9,279 bases of DNA. Origin: DASUFI01 sp036274635. Lineage in GTDB: Bacteria > Planctomycetota > B15-G4. The stretch is from positions 1 through 9,279 of the forward strand of contig DASUFI010000278.1 of NCBI GenBank assembly GCA_036274635.1. Reading direction: 5' to 3'. Made by a program: the position numbers and the translations under genes. The notes under the pieces are model-generated. The model searched no databases, was not told where the DNA came from, and saw nothing but the letters and a program-made list of their open reading frames with translations. Shown here one piece after another: positions 1 through 6,573 of this stretch; within the stretch, counting starts at the first letter, position 1; the number at the start of each line of letters is the position of its first letter.

Positions 1-2
1 CC

Positions 3-482
3 ACCGCCGAGGACCGCTTCTTCGGCGTGACCTTCGCGGGCGGCATCGGCTCGATCAAGGTCACCTCGTTGGGCGGCGGCCTCGAGGTCGATCACCTGCA
101 GTTCGGCACGCCGGGCCCGTGGGTGAACCTCGGCTTCGCCAAGCCCGGGCCGGGCGGCACGCCGAAGCTGACGGGCACGGGCCCGCTCACGAGCGGCTCG
201 GGCAACCAGCTCGCGCTCACCGGCGCCAAGCCTTCTGCGCCGACGACGCTGGTCGTCGGGCTCAGCGTGCTCCAGGCGCCGTTCAAGGGCGGCACGCTCG
301 TCCCGCAGCCGCTGCTCTACGTGCCGCTGGCGACGAACGGCTCGGGCCAGGCCGCGCTGCCCTTCGTGCTCCCGCCTGGGCTGCCTGTGGGCACGCAGCT
401 GATCTTCCAGGACTGGATCCAGGATCCGGGCGCGAGCCACGGGCTGTCGGCGAGCAATGGGCTGAAGGCGATCACGGGGTAG
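3..482 (+). CDS. Secreted protein, C-terminal fragment with a planctomycete-type conserved tail (5' end outside window)
   Basis: The reading frame is open from the left edge, so only the last 159 residues are present; the GTG at 27 is internal and not a start. The first part contains EDRFFGV, GGIGSI and LEVDHLQFG, which resemble the end of an extracellular beta-sandwich domain seen in large planctomycete secreted proteins. The second part (about residues 60-159) has the order LALTGAKPSAP, LVVGLS, APFKGGTLVP, TNGSGQAALPF, LPVGTQL, QDWIQDPGA and SNGLKA. From memory, this series recurs at the C-termini of many otherwise unrelated exported proteins in this phylum. It could be a surface-attachment or sorting domain, but its function is not established. 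The gene ends with TAG 43 bases before the next gene. I see no catalytic motif, and the main function lies in the missing N-terminal part. The domain match is from memory, not from a search. Confidence 0.85.
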   Translation, partial: TAEDRFFGVTFAGGIGSIKVTSLGGGLEVDHLQFGTPGPWVNLGFAKPGPGGTPKLTGTGPLTSGSGNQLALTGAKPSAPTTLVVGLSVLQAPFKGGTLVPQPLLYVPLATNGSGQAALPFVLPPGLPVGTQLIFQDWIQDPGASHGLSASNGLKAITG

Positions 483-513
483 GGCCGGCCGATGCCCGCT
501 GACGCAGCCCCGC

Positions 514-519
514 TACACT
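514..519 (+). promoter_or_regulatory. Candidate -10 element (TACACT) for the gene at 526
   Basis: TACACT sits within GCTACACT, six bases before the ATG at 526. Transcription starting 6-7 bases after the element would begin at the ATG itself, giving a leaderless message. This fits the lack of any Shine-Dalgarno sequence before this gene. No good -35 box is visible at the expected distance. Support comes mainly from the same GCTANNNT pattern recurring at 2650 and 3913. Confidence 0.35.
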
Positions 520-525
520 CGCGAC

Positions 526-2622
526 ATGGCCGATGCCGCCGCTCCTCCTCGCGAGCCGCGCCGATCCAAGGCGCACAGTGCGGGCCCCGTGCTCGTCGTC
601 GGTCTGGTCATGCTCGTGCTGGTGACCGTGGCCCTGGTCGTGCTGCTCCGCGCGGTGGGGGACGGGTCGCCCGCCAACGACCTTGCCGCGCAGGCCCGGC
701 TGCTCCCGCCGTCCGAGATCGCGCTCGACCCGCCGCAGAACCGCGAACGTGCCGCGCCGCCGCCCGAGGACGCGGACGTCGAACCGCTGGCCGACGCGTC
801 GAGCGACACACCTGAGCTGCGACGCCTGACTTCGATCATGAGCTGGTGGGACCGTCCCTTCGAGGGCGCGACCGAGCGCGCGCCGTGCACGCTCATCGTC
901 GTCGATGACGAGGACCGCCCTGTGCCCGACGCGCAAGTGCAGGTGTGGGGCGAGGAGGATGAGCCGGTCAGGACGGGCAGCACCCATTCAGGCTGGCGCG
1001 TCGTCAGCCGCTCGCCGCCGATCGGCCCCATCCCGTATGCGACCGACGCCGCGGGCCGGTGTGTGGTGCAGCCGCCCCTGCACACACCGGAGGCGCTGAT
1101 CGAGAAGGACGGCGTGGGTTGCTCGGGTTGGGTCAACCTGAATCTCGCGCGCCAGGCCCAGCAGGGCCGCGAACTGCTCGTGCCGCTGCAGCGGCCGGCG
1201 AGCATCCGAGGGCGCGTCGTGCACCCGGACGGCACGCCCGCGCCTGGAGCCCTGGTTGCGCTGAGCGCGGCCTGCGCACCGGGAGCCTCGCCGCGCGTGC
1301 CGGATGCGCTCACCGCCGATGCCGACGGCCGGTTCGAGCTGCAGGTCGACGGTGCGGGCAGCTACGCCTTCAGCGTGGTGGATGGGCACCCGAACGAGTC
1401 ATGGCGCCGGCTTTATGTGCGTTCGGGCGGCGTCCACGACATCGTGTTGCGCCAGCCGGCCGCGTGGGTCGTGCGTGGCCGGCTCGTCCGTCCTCCGGAT
1501 GCGCCGCCGGTGTCGCTTGCCGGGTGCCGGGTGCAGCTCTGGCCGGACCCCGACACGTCGTCCGGCGAGGTCGGGGAGCTCCACTCCGGGTTCGACTATC
1601 GAGACGAGACGGATGGCGACGGCCGCTTCGAGATCGCCGTCGACCGGCCGCTGCAGGGGATGGTCTGCACGCGCATCGACGCGTGGGGCATCGACGACCC
1701 GCCCGTCGTGCACGTGGACGCAGGACACCCCGACGTGGACGTCACGCTCGCCCTCGCCGAGCCGGCATGGATCTCGGGCCGTTGTCTCGACGAGCAGGGT
1801 CAACCCCTGACGGGCGCTCGGATCTCGTGCTCCACCGCCGAGATCCTCGCGGCGCCCGTGCGTCCAGGGGCCGCCAGCGACCTCGTGCGTTTCGGTGGGA
1901 CCAAGACCATCACGGCGAGCGACGGCGCCTTCCGCCTCGGGCCGCTCCATCCGCGCGGCGTCTACGACGTCTGGGCGCACCTGGGCGCGGGAGCCAACGA
2001 GCGCATCCTCTCGCGGCGCACAGTACCGGCCGGCACGGACGACGTGCTGCTCGCGCTCGGCGGCGCGTGCGAGCAATGCGCGTCTGTCACGCTGCTGGTC
2101 GTCTCGGGCGAGGCGGGTGGCGGACCGGTGCAGCGGTTCGGGACCAACACGATGCGGCGCCTGCCCGACGAGACGTGGAGTCGATCCAGCTTCCAGTCGG
2201 TGCGCGACGACCACGGCTTGAGCACGCTGGGGCCCTACCTCCCGGGCACGCACCTGTGCCTCAGGATCGAGGCCAAGGACCATGGCAGTCTCGTCCTGTC
2301 CGACGTCGAAGCCACCGACGAGGGCACCGAGCTGAGGGTGGTGCTGCCCCCGCTCGCCAGCGTCGAGGTGTTGGTCACCGACGAGGGCGCGCCGGCGCCC
2401 TGGGCGATCGTGACGCGCTCCCGCCGCAGCGAGTGGCGCGCATCGACATCGAGCTGGGAGCGCGAGACGTCCCGGCGCGCGAACGACGACGGCCGCTTGT
2501 TGCTGACCGGCCTCGACCCGGGCCGACACCGCTTCGTCGTCGTGCACGGCGGGCACCGTGTCCAGCGCGAGGTGGACCTTGCGCCCGGCTCAGCGGAGAC
2601 CCTGTCCTTCGATCTGCGCTGA
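526..2622 (+). CDS. Membrane-anchored carboxypeptidase-regulatory-like (Ig-like) repeat protein
   Basis: This 698-residue protein has a basic N-terminus (REPRRSK), then one hydrophobic helix at about residues 19-43, and no signal-peptidase site that I can see. It should be a type II anchored protein with its bulk outside the cytoplasmic membrane. The outer part reads as a string of about six Ig-like beta-sandwich modules of the CarboxypepD_reg-like type, beginning near residues 121, 223, 312, 411, 516 and 610. Several show the family signature: an opening G-R-V/L strand, a D-x-x-G-x-P turn, and a late DGRF or DGAF strand (ADADGRFEL, DGDGRFEIA, ASDGAFRLG, NDDGRLLL). Such modules usually mediate binding or act as structural spacers; no enzyme domain is visible. 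The exported part has 11 cysteines, unusually many, including one CEQC pair near residues 514-517. The start is ATG with no Shine-Dalgarno sequence. It is followed 66 bases later by the rhodanese gene. The ligand is unknown. Confidence 0.9.
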   Translation: MADAAAPPREPRRSKAHSAGPVLVVGLVMLVLVTVALVVLLRAVGDGSPANDLAAQARLLPPSEIALDPPQNRERAAPPPEDADVEPLADASSDTPELRRLTSIMSWWDRPFEGATERAPCTLIVVDDEDRPVPDAQVQVWGEEDEPVRTGSTHSGWRVVSRSPPIGPIPYATDAAGRCVVQPPLHTPEALIEKDGVGCSGWVNLNLARQAQQGRELLVPLQRPASIRGRVVHPDGTPAPGALVALSAACAPGASPRVPDALTADADGRFELQVDGAGSYAFSVVDGHPNESWRRLYVRSGGVHDIVLRQPAAWVVRGRLVRPPDAPPVSLAGCRVQLWPDPDTSSGEVGELHSGFDYRDETDGDGRFEIAVDRPLQGMVCTRIDAWGIDDPPVVHVDAGHPDVDVTLALAEPAWISGRCLDEQGQPLTGARISCSTAEILAAPVRPGAASDLVRFGGTKTITASDGAFRLGPLHPRGVYDVWAHLGAGANERILSRRTVPAGTDDVLLALGGACEQCASVTLLVVSGEAGGGPVQRFGTNTMRRLPDETWSRSSFQSVRDDHGLSTLGPYLPGTHLCLRIEAKDHGSLVLSDVEATDEGTELRVVLPPLASVEVLVTDEGAPAPWAIVTRSRRSEWRASTSSWERETSRRANDDGRLLLTGLDPGRHRFVVVHGGHRVQREVDLAPGSAETLSFDLR

Positions 2623-2649
2623 ACTGCGGCCAGACGAAGTCCGATGAGC

Positions 2650-2657
2650 GCTATCAT
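2650..2657 (+). promoter_or_regulatory. Candidate -10 region (GCTATCAT) for the rhodanese-MauE pair
   Basis: GCTATCAT contains TATCAT (2652-2657), four of six matches to TATAAT, 31 bases before the ATG at 2689. It would give a leader of roughly 25 bases. It lies just downstream of the possible upstream start at 2644, so if it is real that start would not be on the transcript. No clear -35 box is seen. It shares the GCTANNNT form with the sites at 512 and 3913. Confidence 0.35.
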
Positions 2658-2688
2658 TCCGGAACCCCGCCCCGTAGTGGCACCCGCC

Positions 2689-3366
2689 ATGAACGAAGTT
2701 GCCCGCACCGTCGTCGAGGCCGTCGTCATCGGCATCGCCGCCCTGGGCGTGGGGCTGTTGACCAACTCCGTGAACCGCGACGGCCTCGCGCTCGACCGCG
2801 ACTATTTCCGCTCCGCCGAGGCGCCGCCGACCGCAGCGCGACCTCCGCTCGCAGCGCCCGCGCCGCCCGCCACGCACGCGGTGCCCGCGCCGGCTCCGAC
2901 TCCCGCTCCTGCGCCGACCGCTCCGCCATCCACCGCCCCCTCCGCCTTCGCCGACGCCGCCGAGACCGCCACCGCCGAGCGCCTGCGCGAGGCCGGCCTG
3001 CAGCCGCTGACCCAGGCCCAGGCGCTGGCCGCCTTCCAGGACCCGCAGTACGCCGCCGGCGGCACCATCTTCGTGGACGCGCGCAAGGACGAGGAGTATC
3101 TCGAGGGCCACGTGCCCGGCGCGTGGCAGCTCGACCACTACCACCTCGAGCGGTACATCGACGCGCTGCTGCCCGTGGCGCACGAGGCGCTGCAGGTGGT
3201 GGTCTACTGCCACGGCAAGGACTGCAACGACTCGGAGGCGGCTGCGCTGGACCTCACGGGCTTCGGCGTGGACCCCGCGCGCGTGGCCGTGTACGTGGGC
3301 GGCTGGACGGCGTGGACGGAGGCCGGCCTGCCGGTGGAGAAGGGCCCGCGCGGAGGGGGGCCTTGA
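2689..3366 (+). CDS. Membrane-tethered rhodanese-like domain protein
   Basis: The 225-residue product has a hydrophobic helix at about residues 5-25, then an Ala/Pro-rich flexible linker (about 44-86). A rhodanese domain fills the C-terminal half. Rhodanese signatures are VDARKDEEYLEGHVPGA (the D-R...GHxPGA element) and the active-site loop YCHGKDCNDS, with the presumed catalytic cysteine at residue 174 and a second at 179. Rhodaneses carry sulfane sulfur as a cysteine persulfide; here the domain should sit outside the membrane on its linker, or inside if the helix is reversed. The second cysteine in the loop is unlike the common CRxGxR loop and could allow an intramolecular disulfide. I chose ATG 2689: starting at ATG 2644 adds 15 residues and places a likely -10 element inside the gene. 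Neither start has a convincing Shine-Dalgarno sequence. The stop codon overlaps the start of the next gene, so the two are probably one operon. Confidence 0.9.
   Translation: MNEVARTVVEAVVIGIAALGVGLLTNSVNRDGLALDRDYFRSAEAPPTAARPPLAAPAPPATHAVPAPAPTPAPAPTAPPSTAPSAFADAAETATAERLREAGLQPLTQAQALAAFQDPQYAAGGTIFVDARKDEEYLEGHVPGAWQLDHYHLERYIDALLPVAHEALQVVVYCHGKDCNDSEAAALDLTGFGVDPARVAVYVGGWTAWTEAGLPVEKGPRGGGP
3352..3356 (+). promoter_or_regulatory. Shine-Dalgarno sequence deciding the TTG start at 3363
   Basis: GGAGG lies six bases before TTG 3363, inside the last codons of the rhodanese gene. It fixes the start of the MauE-like gene at a non-ATG codon; the first in-frame ATG lies far into the protein and would remove the first helix. 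Confidence 0.8.
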
Positions 3367-3881
3367 CGGACGCGCCCTCCGGGCTGCGCCGCCTCGACGA
3401 GAGCGGCCTCCCGCTGCTGCTCGCGCGCCTCGTGGTGGGCGGCGCCTTCATCTCCCTGGGCGCGCTCAAGCTGCGCGACCCGGTGGCCTTCCTCAAGGCC
3501 CTGCGCGAGTACGACATGTTCCCCGTCGCGCACCCGTGGCTGATGAACGCCACGGCCGCGGCGCTGCCGGGTGCAGAGATCACCTGCGGCCTGCTGCTGC
3601 TGGCCGGCGTGGCGGTGCGCGGCACGGCGCTGTTCCTGCTGGCGATGCTGCTCGTGTTCACGACGGCCATCGCGGCGCGCGCCTCGGCCGTGGCGCACGA
3701 GAAGTCGCTGGCCCTGTGCGCGGTGGCCTTCGACTGCGGCTGCGGCGCCGGCGTGCAGAACGCCTGCCGCAAGCTCGCCGAGAACACGGGCCTCATCCTG
3801 CTCTGCCTGCTGGCCCTGGCCTCGCGCTCGCGGCGCTGGTGCTGGCGCGGCGCGCTGCTGCGGCGCGGCCCGGCGAGCTGA
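3363..3881 (+). CDS. MauE/DoxX-type redox-associated membrane protein, TTG start
   Basis: The 172-residue protein has four predicted membrane helices, at about residues 13-35, 60-83, 87-107 and 141-155, which is the usual layout and length of the MauE/DoxX group. The first helix carries RLVVGGAFISLGALKL followed by DPVAFLKALREYDM, a typical DoxX/MauE opening. Between helices three and four is a cysteine cluster, C119, C125, C127 and C135 (FDCGCGAG then NAC), as in MauE-like proteins. MauE is required for maturation of methylamine dehydrogenase and is thought to assist disulfide formation; I infer a thiol-redox role but not methylamine use, because no other mau gene is present. The start is TTG 3363, forming a TTGA overlap with the rhodanese stop and preceded by a strong GGAGG. 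The end is basic and Arg-rich, so the C-terminus is probably cytoplasmic. A plain DoxX-like protein is the main alternative. Confidence 0.88.
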   Translation: MTDAPSGLRRLDESGLPLLLARLVVGGAFISLGALKLRDPVAFLKALREYDMFPVAHPWLMNATAAALPGAEITCGLLLLAGVAVRGTALFLLAMLLVFTTAIAARASAVAHEKSLALCAVAFDCGCGAGVQNACRKLAENTGLILLCLLALASRSRRWCWRGALLRRGPAS

Positions 3882-3912
3882 GCACGGCCGGCCCTGCGGC
3901 CTGCTCGTCCAT

Positions 3913-3920
3913 GCTAGCGT
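3913..3920 (+). promoter_or_regulatory. Candidate -10 region (GCTAGCGT) for the gene at 3965
   Basis: GCTAGCGT begins 52 bases before ATG 3965 and shares the GCTANNNT form with the sites at 512 and 2650. The TATAAT match is weak (T, A and final T only) and there is no clear -35 box. If it is used, the leader would be about 38 bases and would contain the hairpin at 3931-3947 and the Shine-Dalgarno sequence. Confidence 0.25.
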
Positions 3921-3930
3921 GATCGCCCCC

Positions 3931-3947
3931 GGGCCGCGTCACGGCCC
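3931..3947 (+). other. GC-only hairpin in the 5' leader of the gene at 3965
   Basis: GGGCCG and CGGCCC form a perfect six-pair stem around a five-base loop, ending eight bases before the Shine-Dalgarno sequence. No T tract follows, so it is not a normal intrinsic terminator. In so GC-rich a sequence a stem of this size can arise by chance. Confidence 0.3.
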
Positions 3948-3954
3948 GCGGATC

Positions 3955-3959
3955 GGAGG
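3955..3959 (+). promoter_or_regulatory. Shine-Dalgarno sequence deciding the ATG start at 3965
   Basis: GGAGG is five bases before ATG 3965. The in-frame GTG at 3959 overlaps this element and cannot be served by it, so the start is ATG 3965. Confidence 0.8.
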
Positions 3960-3964
3960 TGCGC

Positions 3965-6463
3965 ATGCGGCACTCCCTCGCGGCCGCGCTGCTGCTCGCC
4001 GGCCTCGTCGCGCCCGCGCGCGCCGGCGACGAGCTGCTGGTCTCCGATGCGGCCCACGGCTTCCGCGTCACGCGCCCCGACGACACGTGGATCACGTACT
4101 CGTCCGAGGGCGCCACGCCCGACGCCGCCTGGACGCTGAGCCTCTACCCGCGCGACTCGCAGGGCCTGCCCAGCGCGGTGATCTACGTCAAGGACCACGA
4201 CGGCACGTCCACGGCCGAGGACGTGCGCGCCGCGGCCGTGAAGCTGGTGGAGGGCCGCGGCCAGACCGTGCTGGCGCTGGACGAGGCGCCGCTCGACGGC
4301 CGCACCGCCGCGCGCCTGCACGTGCGTGCCGCGGCCGCCGACGGCCGGCCGTACGAGGCCGAGCTGCGCTACCTCATCGTGCCGCCGCTGGTCTATGCCG
4401 TGCAGGTGGCGTGGGATCCCGCGAGCGGCCAGACGCCGGCGCTGCAGTCGCTCTTCGACAGCTTCGCGACCTTTCCGCCCGAGCGCGCCGCACCCGACGC
4501 GGACGCCGAGCGCCTCACCGCCCTCGCCGCGCGCTGCGGCAGTGAGCTCCCGTGGGCCGCCAGCTGGGACGAGGCCGCGCAGCGCGCCCGCGACGAGGCC
4601 CGGCTGGTGCTGGTCTTCTTCGAGTACTACACCGTGCTGGACGTGCCGCACACGCAGGCCTCGGGTGAGCTCATGGACGAGGACATCGTGGCGCTGGCGC
4701 AGGCGCGCTGCGTGGCGCTGCGCCTCGGCATCGACGACCCCTCGCCCTTCCGCGACGTCGCGGCGTGGGGCATGGGCAGCCACAGCTGGGGCGGCCTTGC
4801 GCTGGTGGTCACGCCCGACGGCGCGGTGCGCGGCCAGCTGGGCGTGAACAACGCCTTCCTGCTCGCCGACCTGCTGCGCGCCTCGCTGGATGCGTCGAGC
4901 GGGACGCACGATCCGGGGCACGTCGCCGCGCGCCTCGATGGCGCGCAGGAGTGCCTCGCGCGCGGCGACCTCGCGCGCGCCGAGAGCCTGCTGGCCGACC
5001 CCGACTCGCCGCAGGCGCACCGCCTGCGCGCCGACCTGCGCCGCCAGCAGCGCCGCGGCGACGAGGCGTTGGCCGAGCTGGAGGCCGCGAAGCAGGGCGC
5101 CCACGACACGCTGCTCGCGGACATCGCGGTGGAGCAGGCCGTCGTGCAGCTGCGACTCGCGCGCTGGACCGAGGCCGGCGCCACGCTGCGCGACGCGCTC
5201 GAGCGCTGGCCCGACGCGTCGCGCGCCGCCGAGGCGCAGTGGTGGCTGGGCTGCGTGGAGATGCTCACGCAGGGCTTCCCGGCCGGCCGCGAGCGCTGGC
5301 GCGCGCTGGCCGACGCGCATCCCGACTCGCGCTGGGCCTGGAAGGCCGCGGCCAACGTGCTCGACGGCGGCGCCTTCGTGAACGGCGGCGAGCGCCTCGA
5401 CTGGCCCGCGCCCGAGGTCTTCGCCGCGGCAGCCGAGCCCGCGCCCGCGCCGCTGTCCGTCAACGACGCGCAGCGCGCCGAGCGAGACGCGCGCGCCTTC
5501 CTGCTCGCCAGCCAGCAGCCCGACGGCTCGTGGGTCTCGCCCATGGACGCCTTCACCGTCGGGAACAGCGGCTACACGCTGGCCGTCACGGCGGTGTGCG
5601 GCAGCAGCCTGCTGCCCGACCGCGGGCGCGATCCGGCCGTCGAGGCGGCGGTGGGCCGCGCGCAAGGCTTCCTGCTCGCGTCGCACGCGGCCGGCCGGCT
5701 CGCGGGCGGCAAGGACCTGATGGGCGTCTATTCCATCTGGGCGCGCGCCCTCTCGCTGCGCTTCCTCGCGCAGTGCCGCGGCGCGCAGCCCGGCGACGCC
5801 GATCGGCTGGACGCGGCCATCGAGGGCCTGCTGGCCTCGGTGCTCGACAGCCAGCACGAGCGCGGGGGCTGGCCGTACGTGGTCATCAGCGGGCACAGCG
5901 CGGAGGGCCTCGACCCGTCGGCGAGCTTCCTCACGGCGGGCGTGATCCTCGCGCTGCTCGACGTGCGCGCCGCGGGCGTCGACGTGCCGCAGGGTCCGAT
6001 CGATCGCGGCCTCGCCTTCCTGCAGCGGCTGCGCCAGCCCGACGGCGCCTTCCGCTACTTCGCGGACGTGCCCGAGCTCGTGGGCAATCCCGAGGGCGGC
6101 GGGCGCGGGCCGGTGTGCGCGCTGGCCCTGCTGCGCGGCGGCGCCGGCGACCGCGACGACCTGCGCGCGGCGCTCGCGGCCTTCGACGCCCAGCGCGCCG
6201 CGCTGCGCCGCGAGTGGGGCAAGGACGTGTGCCACACCGGGCCCGAGGGCCAGGGCGCGCACTACCTCTTCTACGACTGGGCCTTCGCCGCGCAGGCCGT
6301 GGCCGAGCTGCCCCCGTCGGATCGCGCACCCTGGCGGAAGTCGCTGCTGCAGGACATCCTCGCGCAGCGCGACGCCGAGGGCGCCTACGTGGACATGCCC
6401 GCGCTGGGCCGGGCCTACGGCACCGCCATGGCGCTGACGGCCTTCAGAGCGCTGGCGCGCTAG
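3965..6463 (+). CDS. Secreted fusion: PsbP/DcrB-like + thioredoxin-fold (no CxxC) + TPR-like + squalene-cyclase-like repeats
   Basis: The 832-residue protein opens with a signal peptide (hydrophobic core, cleavage expected after ARA near residue 20). Residues about 21-172 look like a PsbP/DcrB-type alpha/beta domain (HGFRVTRPDDTW, PSAVIYVKDHD, LFDSFATF). Residues about 193-308 resemble the thioredoxin_7/DUF255 fold (WAASWDEAAQRARDEARLVL, then LVVTPDGAVRG), but the redox pair is absent: EYYTVLD (220-226) stands where WCxxC should be, and the cis-proline is missing. Residues about 319-478 are Ala/Arg-rich helical repeats of TPR type. After an Ala/Pro linker, residues about 502-832 form a prenyltransferase/squalene-cyclase-like alpha/alpha toroid with QW-type motifs QQPDGSW (517), DSQHERGGW (628), RQPDGAFRY (690) and QRDAEGAY (801). 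A literal DRDD occurs at 729-732 but not in the usual place for the cyclase acid motif. I infer a periplasmic binding or scaffold protein; terpene cyclase activity is unlikely. Its gene stands 83 bases after the MauE gene. Confidence 0.9.
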   Translation: MRHSLAAALLLAGLVAPARAGDELLVSDAAHGFRVTRPDDTWITYSSEGATPDAAWTLSLYPRDSQGLPSAVIYVKDHDGTSTAEDVRAAAVKLVEGRGQTVLALDEAPLDGRTAARLHVRAAAADGRPYEAELRYLIVPPLVYAVQVAWDPASGQTPALQSLFDSFATFPPERAAPDADAERLTALAARCGSELPWAASWDEAAQRARDEARLVLVFFEYYTVLDVPHTQASGELMDEDIVALAQARCVALRLGIDDPSPFRDVAAWGMGSHSWGGLALVVTPDGAVRGQLGVNNAFLLADLLRASLDASSGTHDPGHVAARLDGAQECLARGDLARAESLLADPDSPQAHRLRADLRRQQRRGDEALAELEAAKQGAHDTLLADIAVEQAVVQLRLARWTEAGATLRDALERWPDASRAAEAQWWLGCVEMLTQGFPAGRERWRALADAHPDSRWAWKAAANVLDGGAFVNGGERLDWPAPEVFAAAAEPAPAPLSVNDAQRAERDARAFLLASQQPDGSWVSPMDAFTVGNSGYTLAVTAVCGSSLLPDRGRDPAVEAAVGRAQGFLLASHAAGRLAGGKDLMGVYSIWARALSLRFLAQCRGAQPGDADRLDAAIEGLLASVLDSQHERGGWPYVVISGHSAEGLDPSASFLTAGVILALLDVRAAGVDVPQGPIDRGLAFLQRLRQPDGAFRYFADVPELVGNPEGGGRGPVCALALLRGGAGDRDDLRAALAAFDAQRAALRREWGKDVCHTGPEGQGAHYLFYDWAFAAQAVAELPPSDRAPWRKSLLQDILAQRDAEGAYVDMPALGRAYGTAMALTAFRALAR

Positions 6464-6508
6464 TCCTGCGCGACGACGGACGGGCGCCATTCGTCACGCT
6501 GCGGCGGA

Positions 6509-6537
6509 TTGACAGATCCGGCATGTGCGCCTGAAAT
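6509..6537 (+). promoter_or_regulatory. Sigma-70-type promoter for the FG-GAP protein gene
   Basis: A perfect -35 box TTGACA (6509-6514), a 17-base spacer and a -10 box TGAAAT (6532-6537, four of six matches) lie in the gap after the stop at 6463. The start point would be near 6544, giving a leader of about 42 bases. It indicates that the propeller gene is transcribed independently of the fusion gene upstream. Confidence 0.55.
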
Positions 6538-6550
6538 GAGACCTGAGCCG

Positions 6551-6564
6551 CGTGCCGTGGCACG
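6551..6564 (+). other. Small inverted repeat in the leader of the FG-GAP gene
   Basis: CGTGCC and GGCACG are perfect complements separated by two bases, so a five-pair stem with a four-base loop can form. It ends ten bases before the Shine-Dalgarno sequence. The placement resembles the hairpin at 3931-3947, but chance is plausible and there is no T tract. Confidence 0.25.
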
Positions 6565-6573
6565 GACGCGCCC

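Noticed and set aside
2644..2688. Upstream ATG start for the rhodanese gene
   Set aside because: It lacks a Shine-Dalgarno sequence, puts Pro-rich residues before the membrane helix, and lies upstream of the likely -10 element at 2650. It is not fully excluded.
1059..3362. N-terminal part of a 940-codon + strand open frame continuous with the MauE-like gene
   Set aside because: Only the part from TTG 3363 resembles a real protein. The rest is Arg/Ala/Pro-rich frame-shifted translation of the repeat protein and rhodanese genes, and the strong Shine-Dalgarno sequence sits at 3352.
3881..3900. GCACGGCC/GGCCCTGC near-palindrome after the MauE stop as a terminator
   Set aside because: No loop, one mismatch and no T tract; consistent with chance in GC-rich sequence.
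4615..5556. Minus-strand open frames rich in Ser/Arg/Ala within the fusion gene
   Set aside because: Low-complexity composition and no start signals; antisense shadows of a well-supported gene.
6149..6160. DRDD in the cyclase-like domain (residues 729-732) as the catalytic DxDD motif
   Set aside because: It sits in a charged loop near the C-terminal end, not in the expected central position between repeats, and lacks the usual following T-A. Probably a chance match.
3914..6490. Very long open frame (858 codons) on the minus strand
   Set aside because: It mirrors the codons of the clear + strand fusion gene. Its translation is Arg/Ala/Gly-rich with no domain, and GC-rich codon bias keeps the antisense frame free of stops.
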